Positions 9,910-19,294 of a stretch of DNA of 64,000 nucleotides are shown piece by piece; position 1 is the stretch's first letter; each line of letters starts with the position of its first letter. The position numbers and the translations under genes were made by a program. This stretch comes from Actibacterium pelagium. GTDB taxonomy: Bacteria > Pseudomonadota > Alphaproteobacteria > Rhodobacterales > Rhodobacteraceae. The notes beneath the pieces are model-generated. The model made no database searches and was not told the origin of the DNA. It worked only from the letters and a program-made list of their open reading frames with translations. The stretch covers positions 1,140,583 to 1,204,582 of the forward strand of contig NZ_NSBU01000007.1 in the NCBI RefSeq assembly GCF_002285415.1. Direction: 5' to 3'.

Positions 9910-11757
9910 CTATGCAGGTTGTTTTGTGGCCTTCTGGTGCATCTCATGCTCGGACAGTTGACGGTTCCACATCGCGGCGTAGCGGCCCTCTTTCTCCAGC
10001 AAGGCGTCATGCGTCCCGCGTTCGGCGATCACGCCGTTTTCCAGCACTATGATCTCATCCGCATCCACGATGGTCGACAGTCGGTGGGCGATCATCAGGA
10101 CGGTACGCCCCTGCCCCATGTCGTTCAGCTCTTTCTGGATCGAGGCCTCTGTCTCGCTGTCCAGCGCCGAGGTTGCCTCGTCCAGCAGCAGGATCGGCGG
10201 GTTCTTCAGCAGGGTGCGGGCAATGCCGACACGCTGTTTCTCACCGCCAGACAGTTTCAGCCCGCGCTCCCCCACTTGGGTGTCATAGGCATCGGGCAAG
10301 GCCATGATGAAATCGTGGATTTTGGCGGCCTTGGCGGCGGCCTCGATCTCGGACCGGGTCGCATCGGGGCGGCCATAGGCGATGTTGTAGTAGATGGTGT
10401 CGTTGAACAGCACCGTGTCCTGCGGAACCACGCCGATTTGCGCATGCAGGCTTTCCTGCGTCACGTCGCGCACATCCTGACCGTCGATCGACAAACTGCC
10501 CCCGTTCACGTCGTAAAAGCGGAACAATAACCGTCCGATGGTTGATTTGCCAGAGCCCGACGGGCCGACGATCGCCAATGACCCACCCGCAGGAACGGTG
10601 ATATCCACACCTTTCAGGATGGGACGTTCGGTGTCATAGCCGAAGACGACATCCTTCAGAACGACCTCTCCTTTGCTGCAAACCAGATCGCGGGCGCCGG
10701 GCTTGTCGGCGACCTCGGCAGGCTGTTCCAACAGGTCGAACATCTCGGACATATCCACCAGCGACTGGCGTATCTCGCGATAGACGGTACCAAGAAAGTT
10801 CAACGGCATGGTGATCTGGATCATGTAGGCGTTCACCATGACAAAGTCGCCCACGGTCAACTGTCCGCTTTGCACACCCATCGCCGCCAGAACCATAACT
10901 CCGACCAATCCGGCAGTGATCAGCAGCGACTGGCCAAAGTTCAGGAAGGCCAAAGAGTATGAGGTCTTCAGCGCTGCCTTTTCATACCCCTCCATAGCGG
11001 TGTCATAACGGCCGGCCTCTCTCTTTTCAGCGCCGAAATACTTCACGGTTTCAAAGTTCAGCAGGCTGTCGATGGCCTTTTGGTTGGCGTCCGTGTCTTG
11101 ATCGTTCATCTGTTTGCGGATCTTCACGCGCCATTCGGTGACCTTGAAGGTGAACCAGACATAAAGCGTGATGGTCACCATCACGATGCCCAGATAACGC
11201 GCATCAAACAGAACGAAGAAGATGATGGCGATGAACAGAAGCTCTAGGATCAACGGCCCGATGCTGAACAGCATGAAGCGTAGCAGGAACTCTACCCCCT
11301 TCACGCCGCGCTCGATGATCCGGCTGAGGCCCCCGGTTTTGCGCGTGATGTGATAGCGCATCGACAGGCGGTGAATATGGGTGAAAGTTTCCAGCGCCAG
11401 ACGGCGCAGCGCCCTTTGCCCGACACGGGCAAAAACCACGTCGCGCAGTTGCTGGAACCCGACGCTCATCAGCCGGGCCATGCCGTAGGCGACCGTCAGA
11501 CCGATGGCACCGATCGCCAGCATCCACGTCGGGTCTGCCGCACCTTCGCCCGTCAGCGCATCAACCGCGGCCTTGTAGAACATCGGAGTAACGACAGAGA
11601 CAACCTTGGACAGCAAAAGCATCCCAAGCGCGATCACCACGCGGTATTTCACCCACGCCTGACCCTCGGGCCAAAGATAGGGCAAGACCCGCCTGATCAC
11701 ACGCCAGCCACTGCCCTTGGGCATGGGTTTGCTAAGGTCCAGAGTTGTCGGTCGCAT
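9910..11757 (-). CDS. Atm1-type ABC exporter (fused membrane and ATPase domains)
   Basis: The 615-residue half-transporter has a six-helix ABC exporter membrane domain (about residues 40-330) and a C-terminal ATPase with Walker A GPSGSGKST at 398-406, signature LSGGEKQR at 502-509 and Walker B with DEATSALD near 526-533. The stretch NFETVKYFGAEKRE at 234-247 is characteristic of the Atm1/ABCB7/HMT1 group. Members export glutathione-linked sulfur compounds or glutathione-metal complexes in mitochondria and alphaproteobacteria. It probably works as a homodimer in the inner membrane. AAAGG precedes the start. The exact substrate is inference from the family. Confidence 0.93.
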   Translation of the reverse strand: MRPTTLDLSKPMPKGSGWRVIRRVLPYLWPEGQAWVKYRVVIALGMLLLSKVVSVVTPMFYKAAVDALTGEGAADPTWMLAIGAIGLTVAYGMARLMSVGFQQLRDVVFARVGQRALRRLALETFTHIHRLSMRYHITRKTGGLSRIIERGVKGVEFLLRFMLFSIGPLILELLFIAIIFFVLFDARYLGIVMVTITLYVWFTFKVTEWRVKIRKQMNDQDTDANQKAIDSLLNFETVKYFGAEKREAGRYDTAMEGYEKAALKTSYSLAFLNFGQSLLITAGLVGVMVLAAMGVQSGQLTVGDFVMVNAYMIQITMPLNFLGTVYREIRQSLVDMSEMFDLLEQPAEVADKPGARDLVCSKGEVVLKDVVFGYDTERPILKGVDITVPAGGSLAIVGPSGSGKSTIGRLLFRFYDVNGGSLSIDGQDVRDVTQESLHAQIGVVPQDTVLFNDTIYYNIAYGRPDATRSEIEAAAKAAKIHDFIMALPDAYDTQVGERGLKLSGGEKQRVGIARTLLKNPPILLLDEATSALDSETEASIQKELNDMGQGRTVLMIAHRLSTIVDADEIIVLENGVIAERGTHDALLEKEGRYAAMWNRQLSEHEMHQKATKQPA

Positions 11758-11813
11758 GGGGTGCCTTTCCTACTGCTCTCCTACCTAGGGTCGAAGACCA
11801 AGGATAGCCACCC

Positions 11814-13670
11814 CTAGTTCTTGGGAGGAACGTCGAAAATCTGCCCCGGATAGATCAGGTCAGGGTTGCGGATCTTGTCCCGGTTTGCCTGAAACACCTC
11901 AATGTATTTCAAACCATCCCCATAGTTCTTCTCTGCGATCGCCCACAGCGTGTTGCCGGGCTGTACCGTCACTGTGATCGGGCCAGAGGGCGCAACTGGC
12001 TTGGGGCTCTCGGCGACGACTGGCTCTGTCACAACAGGTTCAGAGGTGGCTGGCTCTGTAGTCGCGACTTCAACCGTTTGGCTGGTCCCTTCCGCCGGCT
12101 CAGCAGCCTGTTCGTCAGCACCTTCGACCTGCGCTGTTTTCTCAACCTCTGCGGCGGCGGTAGTTTCCCCGGCGGGCTGCGGTTCCTCTGCTTCCGGACT
12201 TTCTTCAAGCAACGCTGTTACCACTTTACGGTCAACCCGCTGGAACGGTGTCTCGAACCGAGACGCCACTTTTCCATCTTCGGCGACCATGTCCGCCCGC
12301 AAAGTATACAGACCGGGCACGATATCGGCGAAGGTTCCAGCCCATTTGCCAGCCTCATCGGCGCGTACGCCACCGATATTCTCATTGTCCAGATACAGCC
12401 GCACATAGCTTCCGGCGGCGGCACGCCCGCCAAGCTCTACATCGCCGGTCTCGGAATAGCTGATGACTTCGACAATCACCTTATTCTGCAAAGCCGGGTC
12501 TGTATCAGCCCCGGATTGCACGACCTCGACCCCCTCATCCGTGGCCACTACGATCGTCGGGGTACTTGGCGCTGGTTCGGCGTCCTCAACCGTTTCGGGT
12601 TCCGCAACCGTTTCGGATTCCTCGGCAGCTTCGGGTGCCTCGGCGGTTTCGGTAGTTTCCTCGGTGCTTTCTTCTGTCTGAGCAGGTTGCTCTTCGACCA
12701 CTGCCACTTCAGGCTCAGGCTCAGCAACCTGGTTGGGCTGCACGAAAACGATGTCATTCGAGCCAACTTCAGTCCCGTCGCTCAAAGCGGCTGACAGAGT
12801 CAACGCCCGCGCGGCCTTACTTGGCGGCAGATCGAAGAATGCTACGAACTTGCCGGCTGCATCCGCTGTGACCTCGGCCAAAGTGTTTCCGGACAATTGA
12901 ACTGAAACCGTAGCGCCCGGCTCTGCCTGACCGGCAACAAGGGAATTCCCATCGGGCGCGATCCGCACAACGTCGAACGCAGGTTCGATTGGCTGCGGCG
13001 CTGGCGCCGGGGGTGGCGTCGGTTCAGGCACAGGCTCTGGTTCTGGTGCGGCCTCAACAACGGGTTGCCCGGCATCGGCGGGTTCGGCGCTTTCTGCGGT
13101 CTCTGCGCTTTCCGCAGTTTCAGCGCTTTCCGCAACCTCGACGCCCTCAGACGGCTCAGTGCTTTCGGCATCCCCAGCCGTTTCCGCAGTTTCCGCGGTT
13201 TCCTCTTCAACAACAGGCGCAGTGCTCTCAGCGGACTCGGCTGCATCCACTGACGTGGTGTCTTCTGTTTCCTCGGCCTCGGGCGTCGCCTCAACCGGCT
13301 CGACGTCTGCAACCTCTTCCGGGCCCGCTTCTTCCGCAGGCTCTACGGACTCAACAACTATAGGAGTCTCTTGATCGGCGCCAGCTTCAGACGCGCTCTC
13401 CACCTCAGCAGTTTCTTCTTCAACCTTCTCTTCAGCGGCGGGCGCAGGTTCGGCTTCGACAACCGTTTCCTCTGCAGGCTCGGGCGATGCCTCAGCAACT
13501 GGTTCAGCTACGGATTCGGCCTCAGTCGCGGTCGCTTCCGCCTCTGGCGTTACCGCAGTAACGTCGACTTCTGGCGCTGGCGCAGGCCGCAATACCAGAA
13601 ATAGCCCCGCCAGGATCGCCAGTATGCCCGCAATCTTGCCAGCCGGCCCAAGTTTATTCCAAAACTGCAT
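11814..13670 (-). CDS. Membrane-anchored acidic protein with Ig-like segments and C-terminal LysM domain
   Basis: The 618-residue product has one membrane helix (about residues 9-26), a very long Ala/Glu/Ser/Thr/Pro/Val stretch with short repeats such as AESAETAESAE (about 30-215), a beta-rich Ig-like segment (VAGQAEPGATVSVQLSG), another low-complexity stretch, a second Ig-like segment (GGRAAAGSYVRLYLDNE), and a C-terminal LysM domain (PGNTLWAIAEKNYGDG ... IYPGQIFDVP) that should bind peptidoglycan. A longer in-frame start exists at 13703, but ATG at 13670 has GAAGAGAAG just upstream. The design suggests a tether from inner membrane through an extended linker to the cell wall. Similar LysM proteins occur widely in Rhodobacterales; no role is established here. 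Confidence 0.88.
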   Translation of the reverse strand: MQFWNKLGPAGKIAGILAILAGLFLVLRPAPAPEVDVTAVTPEAEATATEAESVAEPVAEASPEPAEETVVEAEPAPAAEEKVEEETAEVESASEAGADQETPIVVESVEPAEEAGPEEVADVEPVEATPEAEETEDTTSVDAAESAESTAPVVEEETAETAETAGDAESTEPSEGVEVAESAETAESAETAESAEPADAGQPVVEAAPEPEPVPEPTPPPAPAPQPIEPAFDVVRIAPDGNSLVAGQAEPGATVSVQLSGNTLAEVTADAAGKFVAFFDLPPSKAARALTLSAALSDGTEVGSNDIVFVQPNQVAEPEPEVAVVEEQPAQTEESTEETTETAEAPEAAEESETVAEPETVEDAEPAPSTPTIVVATDEGVEVVQSGADTDPALQNKVIVEVISYSETGDVELGGRAAAGSYVRLYLDNENIGGVRADEAGKWAGTFADIVPGLYTLRADMVAEDGKVASRFETPFQRVDRKVVTALLEESPEAEEPQPAGETTAAAEVEKTAQVEGADEQAAEPAEGTSQTVEVATTEPATSEPVVTEPVVAESPKPVAPSGPITVTVQPGNTLWAIAEKNYGDGLKYIEVFQANRDKIRNPDLIYPGQIFDVPPKN

Positions 13671-13767
13671 CTTCTCTTCCCCTCGCGCGTCTTCCCTTAT
13701 CACCGCGCTTGAGCGACCATAACAACGGGGGTATCAGGGGTCCAGAAAACAGGCAGGCGAGGCTCAA

Positions 13768-14325
13768 ATGGTAAACAATCCATATTCAATCTGTGTCTTT
13801 TGCGGCTCACGCGACGGGGGCAAACCAGCTTACGCCGAAGCCGCCGAACAATTTGGCAGTGCAATCGCGCATAAAGGCTGGCGTTTGGTCTATGGCGCAG
13901 GCGATGTGGGCCTGATGGGGCGCATCGCCCGAGCGGCCCAAGGATCTAGCGCGCAGACATTCGGGGTGATCCCGATCCACCTTTTCGAACGCGAAGTCGG
14001 CAAGCGCGACCTGTCCACATTCGTCATCACAGAAAACATGCATGAACGTAAAAAGGTCATGTATATGAACTCTGATGCAATCGTGGTCATGCCCGGCGGC
14101 GCAGGCACATTGGACGAGTTCTTCGAAATCCTGACCTGGCGCCAGCTTGCGTTGCACAACAAACCTATTGTGTTGCTGAACATCGAGGGGTTCTGGGATC
14201 CCCTGCTGTCTCTGATCAACCATGTCATCGCTGAAGGCTTCGCCGAACAAGACATCCGTGACTTTATTCAAGTTGCAGACGATGTCCCGGCGCTTGTTGA
14301 CCTTCTGTCCAAGGCCAGCACCTAA
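13768..14325 (+). CDS. LOG family protein (possible cytokinin riboside 5'-monophosphate phosphoribohydrolase)
   Basis: The 185-residue protein has the Rossmann-like fold start (SICVFCGSRDG) and the family signature PGGAGTLDE near residues 108-116, with an upstream GAGDVGLMG nucleotide-binding turn. LOG (TIGR00730) enzymes split nucleoside 5'-monophosphates into base and ribose 5-phosphate; in plants and some bacteria this activates cytokinins. Many bacterial members are probably general nucleotide hydrolases. GAGG lies five bases before the ATG. It is divergent from the LysM gene and stands alone. Confidence 0.93.
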   Translation: MVNNPYSICVFCGSRDGGKPAYAEAAEQFGSAIAHKGWRLVYGAGDVGLMGRIARAAQGSSAQTFGVIPIHLFEREVGKRDLSTFVITENMHERKKVMYMNSDAIVVMPGGAGTLDEFFEILTWRQLALHNKPIVLLNIEGFWDPLLSLINHVIAEGFAEQDIRDFIQVADDVPALVDLLSKAST

Positions 14326-14364
14326 GCGCCCCCTAAGCCACAGGCACCAAACCACCGAAAGAAA

Positions 14365-14386
14365 TGGCCGCCCCGAAGGGCGGCCA
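14365..14386 (-). terminator. Rho-independent terminator of sodB
   Basis: A perfect 9-bp stem (TGGCCGCCC / GGGCGGCCA) with a four-base loop, followed on the minus strand by TTTCTTTC, lies 25 bases past the sodB stop. Confidence 0.88.
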
Positions 14387-14411
14387 CAATTTGATAGCGA
14401 TGCGCTGACGC

Positions 14412-15020
14412 TTATGCGTTCGACAGACGCTCTGCTACGTTTTCCCAGTTCACCAGGTTGTCCAGGAAGTTGGTCAAGTAGGCCGGACGCTTGTTGCGGA
14501 AGTCGATGTAGTACGAGTGCTCCCACACGTCGCAACCCAGAAGCGCGGTCTGGTCAAAGCACAGCGGGTTCACGCCGTTCTCGGTCTTGGTGACCTTCAG
14601 GCCGCCGCCGGTGTCTTTCACCAGCCAGCACCAGCCAGAACCGAACTGGCCTGCGCCCGCGGCAGAGAATTCTTCTTTGAACTTGTCGACCGAGCCAAAG
14701 CTTTCGGTGATCGCGGCAACCAGCTCACCCGGCATGTCTTTGCCGCCCGGGCCCATCATTTCCCAGAACTGCATGTGGTTCCAGTGCTGCGAAGCGTTGT
14801 TGAAGATGCCGTTCTGCGCAACTGCGCCAGCGGCATAGGTGCCCTTGACGATGTCTTCCAGCGACTTGCCTTCCCACTCGGTGCCGGCGATCAGCTTGTT
14901 GCCATTGTCGACATAGGCCTTGTGGTGCAGGTCGTGGTGATACTCCAGCGTTTCCTTGGACATGCCAAGATCAGCCAGCGCGTCATGAGCGTACGGAAGA
15001 TCGGGAAGTTCAAAAGCCAT
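14412..15020 (-). CDS. sodB: Superoxide dismutase, iron type
   Basis: The 202-residue enzyme converts superoxide to oxygen and peroxide in the cytoplasm. It shows the Fe/Mn-SOD features: MAFELPDLPYAHDAL start, first metal His in LEYHHDLHH (about residue 28), second in SQHWNHMQFW, and the Asp and His ligands in DVWEHSYYIDFRN. The Gln in ASQHWNH and the overall match to the E. coli SodB pattern point to iron rather than manganese, although cambialistic use cannot be excluded. A longer in-frame start at 15095 is rejected because ATG at 15020 gives the standard N-terminus. A good terminator follows. Confidence 0.97.
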   Translation of the reverse strand: MAFELPDLPYAHDALADLGMSKETLEYHHDLHHKAYVDNGNKLIAGTEWEGKSLEDIVKGTYAAGAVAQNGIFNNASQHWNHMQFWEMMGPGGKDMPGELVAAITESFGSVDKFKEEFSAAGAGQFGSGWCWLVKDTGGGLKVTKTENGVNPLCFDQTALLGCDVWEHSYYIDFRNKRPAYLTNFLDNLVNWENVAERLSNA

Positions 15021-15253
15021 TGGGGCCCCCTGTTCGAAAATCAGTGATGGCAAATACCTGAGCCGCAGACCCCAAAAGGTCAAGACCCAGCACAACTTTT
15101 CATCTCTTTGGCGACTGTTTCTGTAAGCATTGGCCTTTCCAGCCCTTATTTCTCACGCAATTCTTACCTCGCAAGCTGGGATGCGGTGCTTTGACCCTTT
15201 TCGCACACCCCTAACCGGGTTAGATCATCCGGGATGTTACGGAAGGACTTGGC

Positions 15254-16471
15254 ATGGTTTTTTGGCTGACTGCCATCGGAGGTGTGCTCCTTGTTGCTGC
15301 GGGAATGGTCGTGGCTCTTTTGCGCAAACAGGACGACGCAACCGTCGCTCCTATGGATTCCGACCTTCAGGTCTATCGCGACCAGCTGAAAGAGGTCGAG
15401 CGCGACATCGCACGTGGTGTTCTGTCCGAAGAAGACGGTGCGCGCGTTCGGGTCGAGGTGTCGCGTCGCATTCTGGATGCCGACAAAGCCATCCAGTCGG
15501 CCACGGCGGCACCCGGTGCCCCCAAGGGTCTGACTTACGGTGCATTGGCATTTACGTTGGCGGTTCTGGTCGGTGGAAGTCTGTGGATCTACACAAAGAT
15601 CGGCCAGCCCAACTACCCGGATCTTCCGCTTCATAAACGCATCGAGACGGCTGAAGAAGTGCGCAAGACGCGGCCGGATCAAGCCGCGGCAGAGGCACGC
15701 ATCCCTCCTCAGCCAGAAATCACCAATGAAATCTCGCCGATGGTCGCCCAATTGCGCGAAGTCGTGAAAGAGCGCCCCGACGACCTTCAGGGGTTCACTC
15801 TTCTGGCCGGGGCCGAGGCATCGCTTGGCAACTTCGCCGCCGCCTACAAAGCGCAGGAACAGGTCATCCGTCTGAAAGGGGCCGGGGCGACCGCCCAAGA
15901 TCACACAATGATGGCCGAAACCATGATCCTTGCCGCTGCCGGATATGTCTCTCCGCAGGCAGAGGATGCGCTGAACCGCGCATTGCAGATTGACCCCAAA
16001 CAGCCGACGGCTCGGTTCTATGCCGGCTTGATGTTCCAGCAGGTCGGGCGTCCCGATCTGGCCTTCCGCCTGTGGCGCGATCTTCTGGCCGAAGGCCCCG
16101 AGGACGCCCCGTGGATTGCCCCCATCCGGGCAGATATCGAGCAGCTGGCAGCATGGGCCGGTGTCGAATACACGCCCCCTGCCCCCACAACACGCGGACC
16201 AAGCGCCTCTGACATGGCCGCAGCAGCGGAAATGTCGCCAGAGGATCGCCGCGAGATGATCCAAGGCATGGTCGACGGCCTCGCCGAACGCTTGGGGACC
16301 GAAGGCGGCACGCCAGCCGAATGGGCGCAGTTGATCAACGCTCTGGGCCAGTTGGGTCAGACACAGCGGGCCGCCGCGATCTGGGCCGAGGCCCAAGAGG
16401 TCTTTGCTGCCACCCCTGAAGCAGTGGAAACCATCCGCCGCGCTGCACAACGGGTTGGCGTCGCCGAATGA
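15254..16471 (+). CDS. ccmI: c-type cytochrome biogenesis protein CcmI
   Basis: CcmI is the inner membrane subunit that chaperones apocytochrome c to the haem ligation complex. The 405-residue protein has an N-terminal helix (residues 2-22), a cytoplasmic loop with a conserved pattern ([15 protein letters not shown]), a second helix near 92-112 and a long periplasmic TPR part with Ala-rich helices. GGAAGGA precedes the ATG. It is the first of three co-directional genes; ruvX overlaps its end by four bases (ATGA). Other ccm genes are not in the window. Confidence 0.93.
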   Translation: MVFWLTAIGGVLLVAAGMVVALLRKQDDATVAPMDSDLQVYRDQLKEVERDIARGVLSEEDGARVRVEVSRRILDADKAIQSATAAPGAPKGLTYGALAFTLAVLVGGSLWIYTKIGQPNYPDLPLHKRIETAEEVRKTRPDQAAAEARIPPQPEITNEISPMVAQLREVVKERPDDLQGFTLLAGAEASLGNFAAAYKAQEQVIRLKGAGATAQDHTMMAETMILAAAGYVSPQAEDALNRALQIDPKQPTARFYAGLMFQQVGRPDLAFRLWRDLLAEGPEDAPWIAPIRADIEQLAAWAGVEYTPPAPTTRGPSASDMAAAAEMSPEDRREMIQGMVDGLAERLGTEGGTPAEWAQLINALGQLGQTQRAAAIWAEAQEVFAATPEAVETIRRAAQRVGVAE

Positions 16472-16941
16472 GCATCCACGAAGAGATTGAAGAGTTTGCC
16501 GGGGCTTTGGCGCCGATGCAGGCGCTCATGGGGCTGGACCTTGGCACCAAAACCATTGGCGTGGCTGTCAGCGACACGTTCTTGTCTGTGGCGACCCCTT
16601 TGGAAACGGTTAAGCGCAAGAAATTCTCGACTGACGCAGCCCGTTTGCTTGAGATCATCAAGGAACGCAGTGTCGCTGGCATCGTGCTGGGCCTGCCCCG
16701 CAATATGGACGGGACCGAAGGCCCACGCTGTCAGTCTACCAGAGCTTTCGCCCGCAACCTGTCGCAACTGACCGACTTGCCGATTGGTTTCTGGGACGAA
16801 CGGCTTTCGACCGTTGCCGCAGAACGCGCCTTGCTAGAGGCCGATACCTCGCGCGCGAAACGTGCCGAGGTTATTGACCATGTCGCCGCGGGCTACATCC
16901 TTCAGGGGGTGTTGGACCGGCTGAAGTTCCTGAAAGGCTGA
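16468..16941 (+). CDS. ruvX: Putative pre-16S rRNA nuclease / Holliday junction resolvase-like YqgF
   Basis: The 157-residue product is a YqgF-type RNase H-fold nuclease, shown in E. coli to finish the 16S rRNA 5' end. It has [11 protein letters not shown]-type motif ([16 protein letters not shown], about residues 20-35), GLPRNMDG, and the acidic DERLST near 110, giving the expected active-site Asp/Glu set. It overlaps ccmI by four bases and is followed one base later by a DUF1289 gene, so the three are probably co-transcribed. Confidence 0.95.
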   Translation: MSIHEEIEEFAGALAPMQALMGLDLGTKTIGVAVSDTFLSVATPLETVKRKKFSTDAARLLEIIKERSVAGIVLGLPRNMDGTEGPRCQSTRAFARNLSQLTDLPIGFWDERLSTVAAERALLEADTSRAKRAEVIDHVAAGYILQGVLDRLKFLKG

Positions 16942-16942
16942 T

Positions 16943-17176
16943 ATGAGCGACGACATCTGGAAACGCGACGAAATCCAAAGCCCCTGCGTGCAGATCTGCG
17001 TGATCCACCCAGAGGCCCGAATCTGCACCGGCTGCTTTCGTAGCATCGAAGAGATCACCAAGTGGTCAAAGCTGACCAACGAAACCCGCGCATCCATCAT
17101 GGACGAACTGCCCTCTCGCGAACCGCTGTTGAAAAAGCGGCGCGGTGGGCGTCAAGCTCGACTAGATCGCCGCTAG
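16943..17176 (+). CDS. DUF1289 family small cysteine protein
   Basis: The 77-residue product carries the four-Cys pattern of the DUF1289 family: SPCVQICVIHPEARICTGCFR, i.e. C-x3-C then C-x2-C, followed by an EI.W helix (SIEEITKWSKL). Such a set probably binds zinc or an iron-sulfur cluster, but no function is known. The start is one base after the ruvX stop. A basic C-terminal tail (KKRRGGRQARLDRR) could contact nucleic acid; that is inference. Confidence 0.9.
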   Translation: MSDDIWKRDEIQSPCVQICVIHPEARICTGCFRSIEEITKWSKLTNETRASIMDELPSREPLLKKRRGGRQARLDRR

Positions 17177-17180
17177 GCTT

Positions 17181-18002
17181 TTAGAAAAACGTCTGTCGCA
17201 GCATGTTCAGCGCAACCAGCGTGATGAACAGGGCAAACACCCGCTTCAGCGGTTTGGGGTTCATGGAATGCGCCAATTCTGCGCCCAAAGGTGCGGTTAG
17301 CAAGGTCATCGCAATGATAATCCCGAAAGCCGGCAGGTTGATCGCCCCAATGGTCAAAGGCGGTCGGACCTCTGCGGGAATTGGTACCAGCAGGAACGCA
17401 ATGGCCGAGGGCAAGGCGATCAGCAATCCGAAACCGGCGGCCGTTGCCACGGCCCGATGAATCGGTCGCCCAAACAGACTGAGTGTTGGGACCGCGAACG
17501 ACCCTCCGCCGACACCCATCAGGACCGACATGTAGCCGATGAAGGTCGACCAGAAGGCGCGCAACGCGCCACCCGGCATGGACTCACCCAGACGCCATTC
17601 GGATTTTCCGAACGCCATGTAGAGGCCGATCAGGATACCGAAAAACCCGAAAATGCCTTGCAGGACAGTCGACTTCAGCTGCGCTGCGGTCAACACACCC
17701 AGAACCGCTCCGATCACGACACCGGGAGCCCATTTCTTCAGGATGTCCCAATCCACGGCACCCTTCTTATTATGACTCATCACCGACCGGATTGAAGTCA
17801 CGACAATTGTCGCCAAGGAGGTTGCCAGACAAATCTGCATGACATGGTCGCCGCCGTAGCCAAGCACCGTAAACGTGTAGAAGAACGCGGGGACCAGCAC
17901 GATCCCACCGCCCACTCCTAACAGGCCAGCCACAACGCCAGCCAAAGCGCCGATGGCCAAAAGCAGGGCAAGCAGGGGTAGGTATTGTACTATCTCGGTC
18001 AT
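17181..18002 (-). CDS. TauE/SafE family anion exporter
   Basis: The 273-residue membrane protein has about eight helices and the family's two glycine motifs (AGVVAGLLGVGGGIVLVP near residue 16 and GVGGGSFAVPTLSLFG in the second half), typical of TauE/SafE transporters for sulfite, sulfoacetate and other organosulfur anions. The frame stays open to 18194 inside dusA; ATG at 18002 is chosen since it starts with MTEIVQYLPL just before the first helix. It follows dusA on the same strand, with a hairpin-forming gap (TTTCGGCG / CGCCGAAA at 18018-18048). Its stop lies 4 bases from the convergent DUF1289 gene. Confidence 0.9.
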   Translation of the reverse strand: MTEIVQYLPLLALLLAIGALAGVVAGLLGVGGGIVLVPAFFYTFTVLGYGGDHVMQICLATSLATIVVTSIRSVMSHNKKGAVDWDILKKWAPGVVIGAVLGVLTAAQLKSTVLQGIFGFFGILIGLYMAFGKSEWRLGESMPGGALRAFWSTFIGYMSVLMGVGGGSFAVPTLSLFGRPIHRAVATAAGFGLLIALPSAIAFLLVPIPAEVRPPLTIGAINLPAFGIIIAMTLLTAPLGAELAHSMNPKPLKRVFALFITLVALNMLRQTFF

Positions 18003-18060
18003 CAGAGCCTCGTGAACTTTCGGCGCAGATAAACATCCTTCGCCGAAAAGCACCAGAGGC

Positions 18061-19077
18061 TTAGGCCGCCTGCGCTGTCTCGACCGCCTCAAGCGCGGCC
18101 AGCACGACATCCGTGCCCGCGCCGGGCTTATGCGCCTGTTCCGACAGGGTCCGTCGCCACTGACGCGCACCGGGTCGGCCCGAGAAGAGCCCAAGCATGT
18201 GCCGGGAAATATTGCCCAGCTTCCCGCCCTCGGTTAGGTGCCGCTCAATATAGGGCAGCATGGCGCGGACAGTGTCTTCCGCCGTTGTGGCGCCCTCGGC
18301 CCCGTAAATCACGCGATCCGCTGAAAGCAGAATGTCGGAAGGCGTGTGGTACGCCGAACGCCCGATCATCACGCCATCCAGCCCCTGATCCAGAAAGGAC
18401 CTGGCCTGTTCCAGACTTTCGATCCCACCGTTGATCGAAATATGCAGATGCGGGAAGGCCTGTTTCATACGCAGCACCAGATCATAATCCAGCGGCGGGA
18501 TATCGCGGTTCTCTTTCGGGCTTAGGCCCTGCAACCACGCCTTACGCGCATGAATGGTGATCCGTTTGACGCCCGCCGCGCTGACCTTTTCGATGAAATC
18601 AGGCAGCACGACCTCGGGGTCCTGATCGTCCACACCAATCCGGCATTTCACGGTGACCTCGACGCTAGACGCTTCGGCCATGGCTGCCACACAGTCGGCA
18701 ACCAGTTCCGGCTGCTTCATCAGAACCGCACCGAAAGTCCCCGACTGCACCCGATCTGAGGGGCAGCCGACGTTCAGGTTGACCTCGTCGTAACCAGCAT
18801 CGTTGCAATGCCGTGTCGCCTCTGCCAACTCTTTGGGGTCAGACCCACCAAGCTGAACCGCCACGGGATGTTCTTCTGCATTGAATTCGAGCAGGTGCAG
18901 CGCCCCACCCCGAACCAATGCAGGCGCGGTCACCATTTCGGTGTAAAGCAACGTCTCGCGCGACATCAGCCGGTGCAGATACCTGCAATGGCGATCCGTC
19001 CAATCCATCATCGGCGCCACGCTAAGCCGCGCGGCCCGGTTCAGATCAGGTCCTGTGATATTTGCCGATTGCGTCAC
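18061..19077 (-). CDS. dusA: tRNA-dihydrouridine(20/20a) synthase DusA
   Basis: The 338-residue FMN enzyme reduces U20/U20a in the D-loop of tRNA. The N-terminal pattern LSVAPMMDWTDRHCR, the NLNVGCPSDRVQSG active-site loop with the catalytic Cys, and MIGRSAYHTP near the phosphate-binding end are those of DusA rather than DusB or DusC. The length agrees with the family. It lies upstream of the TauE gene on the same strand and is divergent from the pirin gene, 217 bases away; nothing else was recognised in that gap. Confidence 0.95.
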   Translation of the reverse strand: MTQSANITGPDLNRAARLSVAPMMDWTDRHCRYLHRLMSRETLLYTEMVTAPALVRGGALHLLEFNAEEHPVAVQLGGSDPKELAEATRHCNDAGYDEVNLNVGCPSDRVQSGTFGAVLMKQPELVADCVAAMAEASSVEVTVKCRIGVDDQDPEVVLPDFIEKVSAAGVKRITIHARKAWLQGLSPKENRDIPPLDYDLVLRMKQAFPHLHISINGGIESLEQARSFLDQGLDGVMIGRSAYHTPSDILLSADRVIYGAEGATTAEDTVRAMLPYIERHLTEGGKLGNISRHMLGLFSGRPGARQWRRTLSEQAHKPGAGTDVVLAALEAVETAQAA

Positions 19078-19294
19078 GATAGGTCTGCACCGTCTTACTT
19101 AAGTGGATACCTGACAGGAAATAGGTCCTGCCCGGCGTTGCGGACAGGCCTTTAGCATTGTTTTTGACCAATAGGCCAGACCAGCGGGACACCAGCTGTG
19201 CCAATGCGCACCATTGCCCTGTGCATTCTGGTCTACATTGGCGCGCTGACTTCTCTACATTAGGCCTACCCGCCAAGGTGAAAGGACTGCACGG

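Noticed and set aside
15164-16450. Open frame of 428 codons on the minus strand opposite ccmI
   Set aside because: CcmI matches its family along the full length and has a ribosome site; the antisense product is Cys/Gly/His-rich without motifs.
18002-18194. N-terminal extension of the TauE exporter
   Set aside because: The extra 64 residues are Arg/Pro-rich, overlap the end of dusA and precede the true first helix.
19078-19294. Short open frame between dusA and the pirin gene
   Set aside because: It overlaps the dusA start, has no ribosome site and no conserved-looking sequence; the gap is more likely two promoters.
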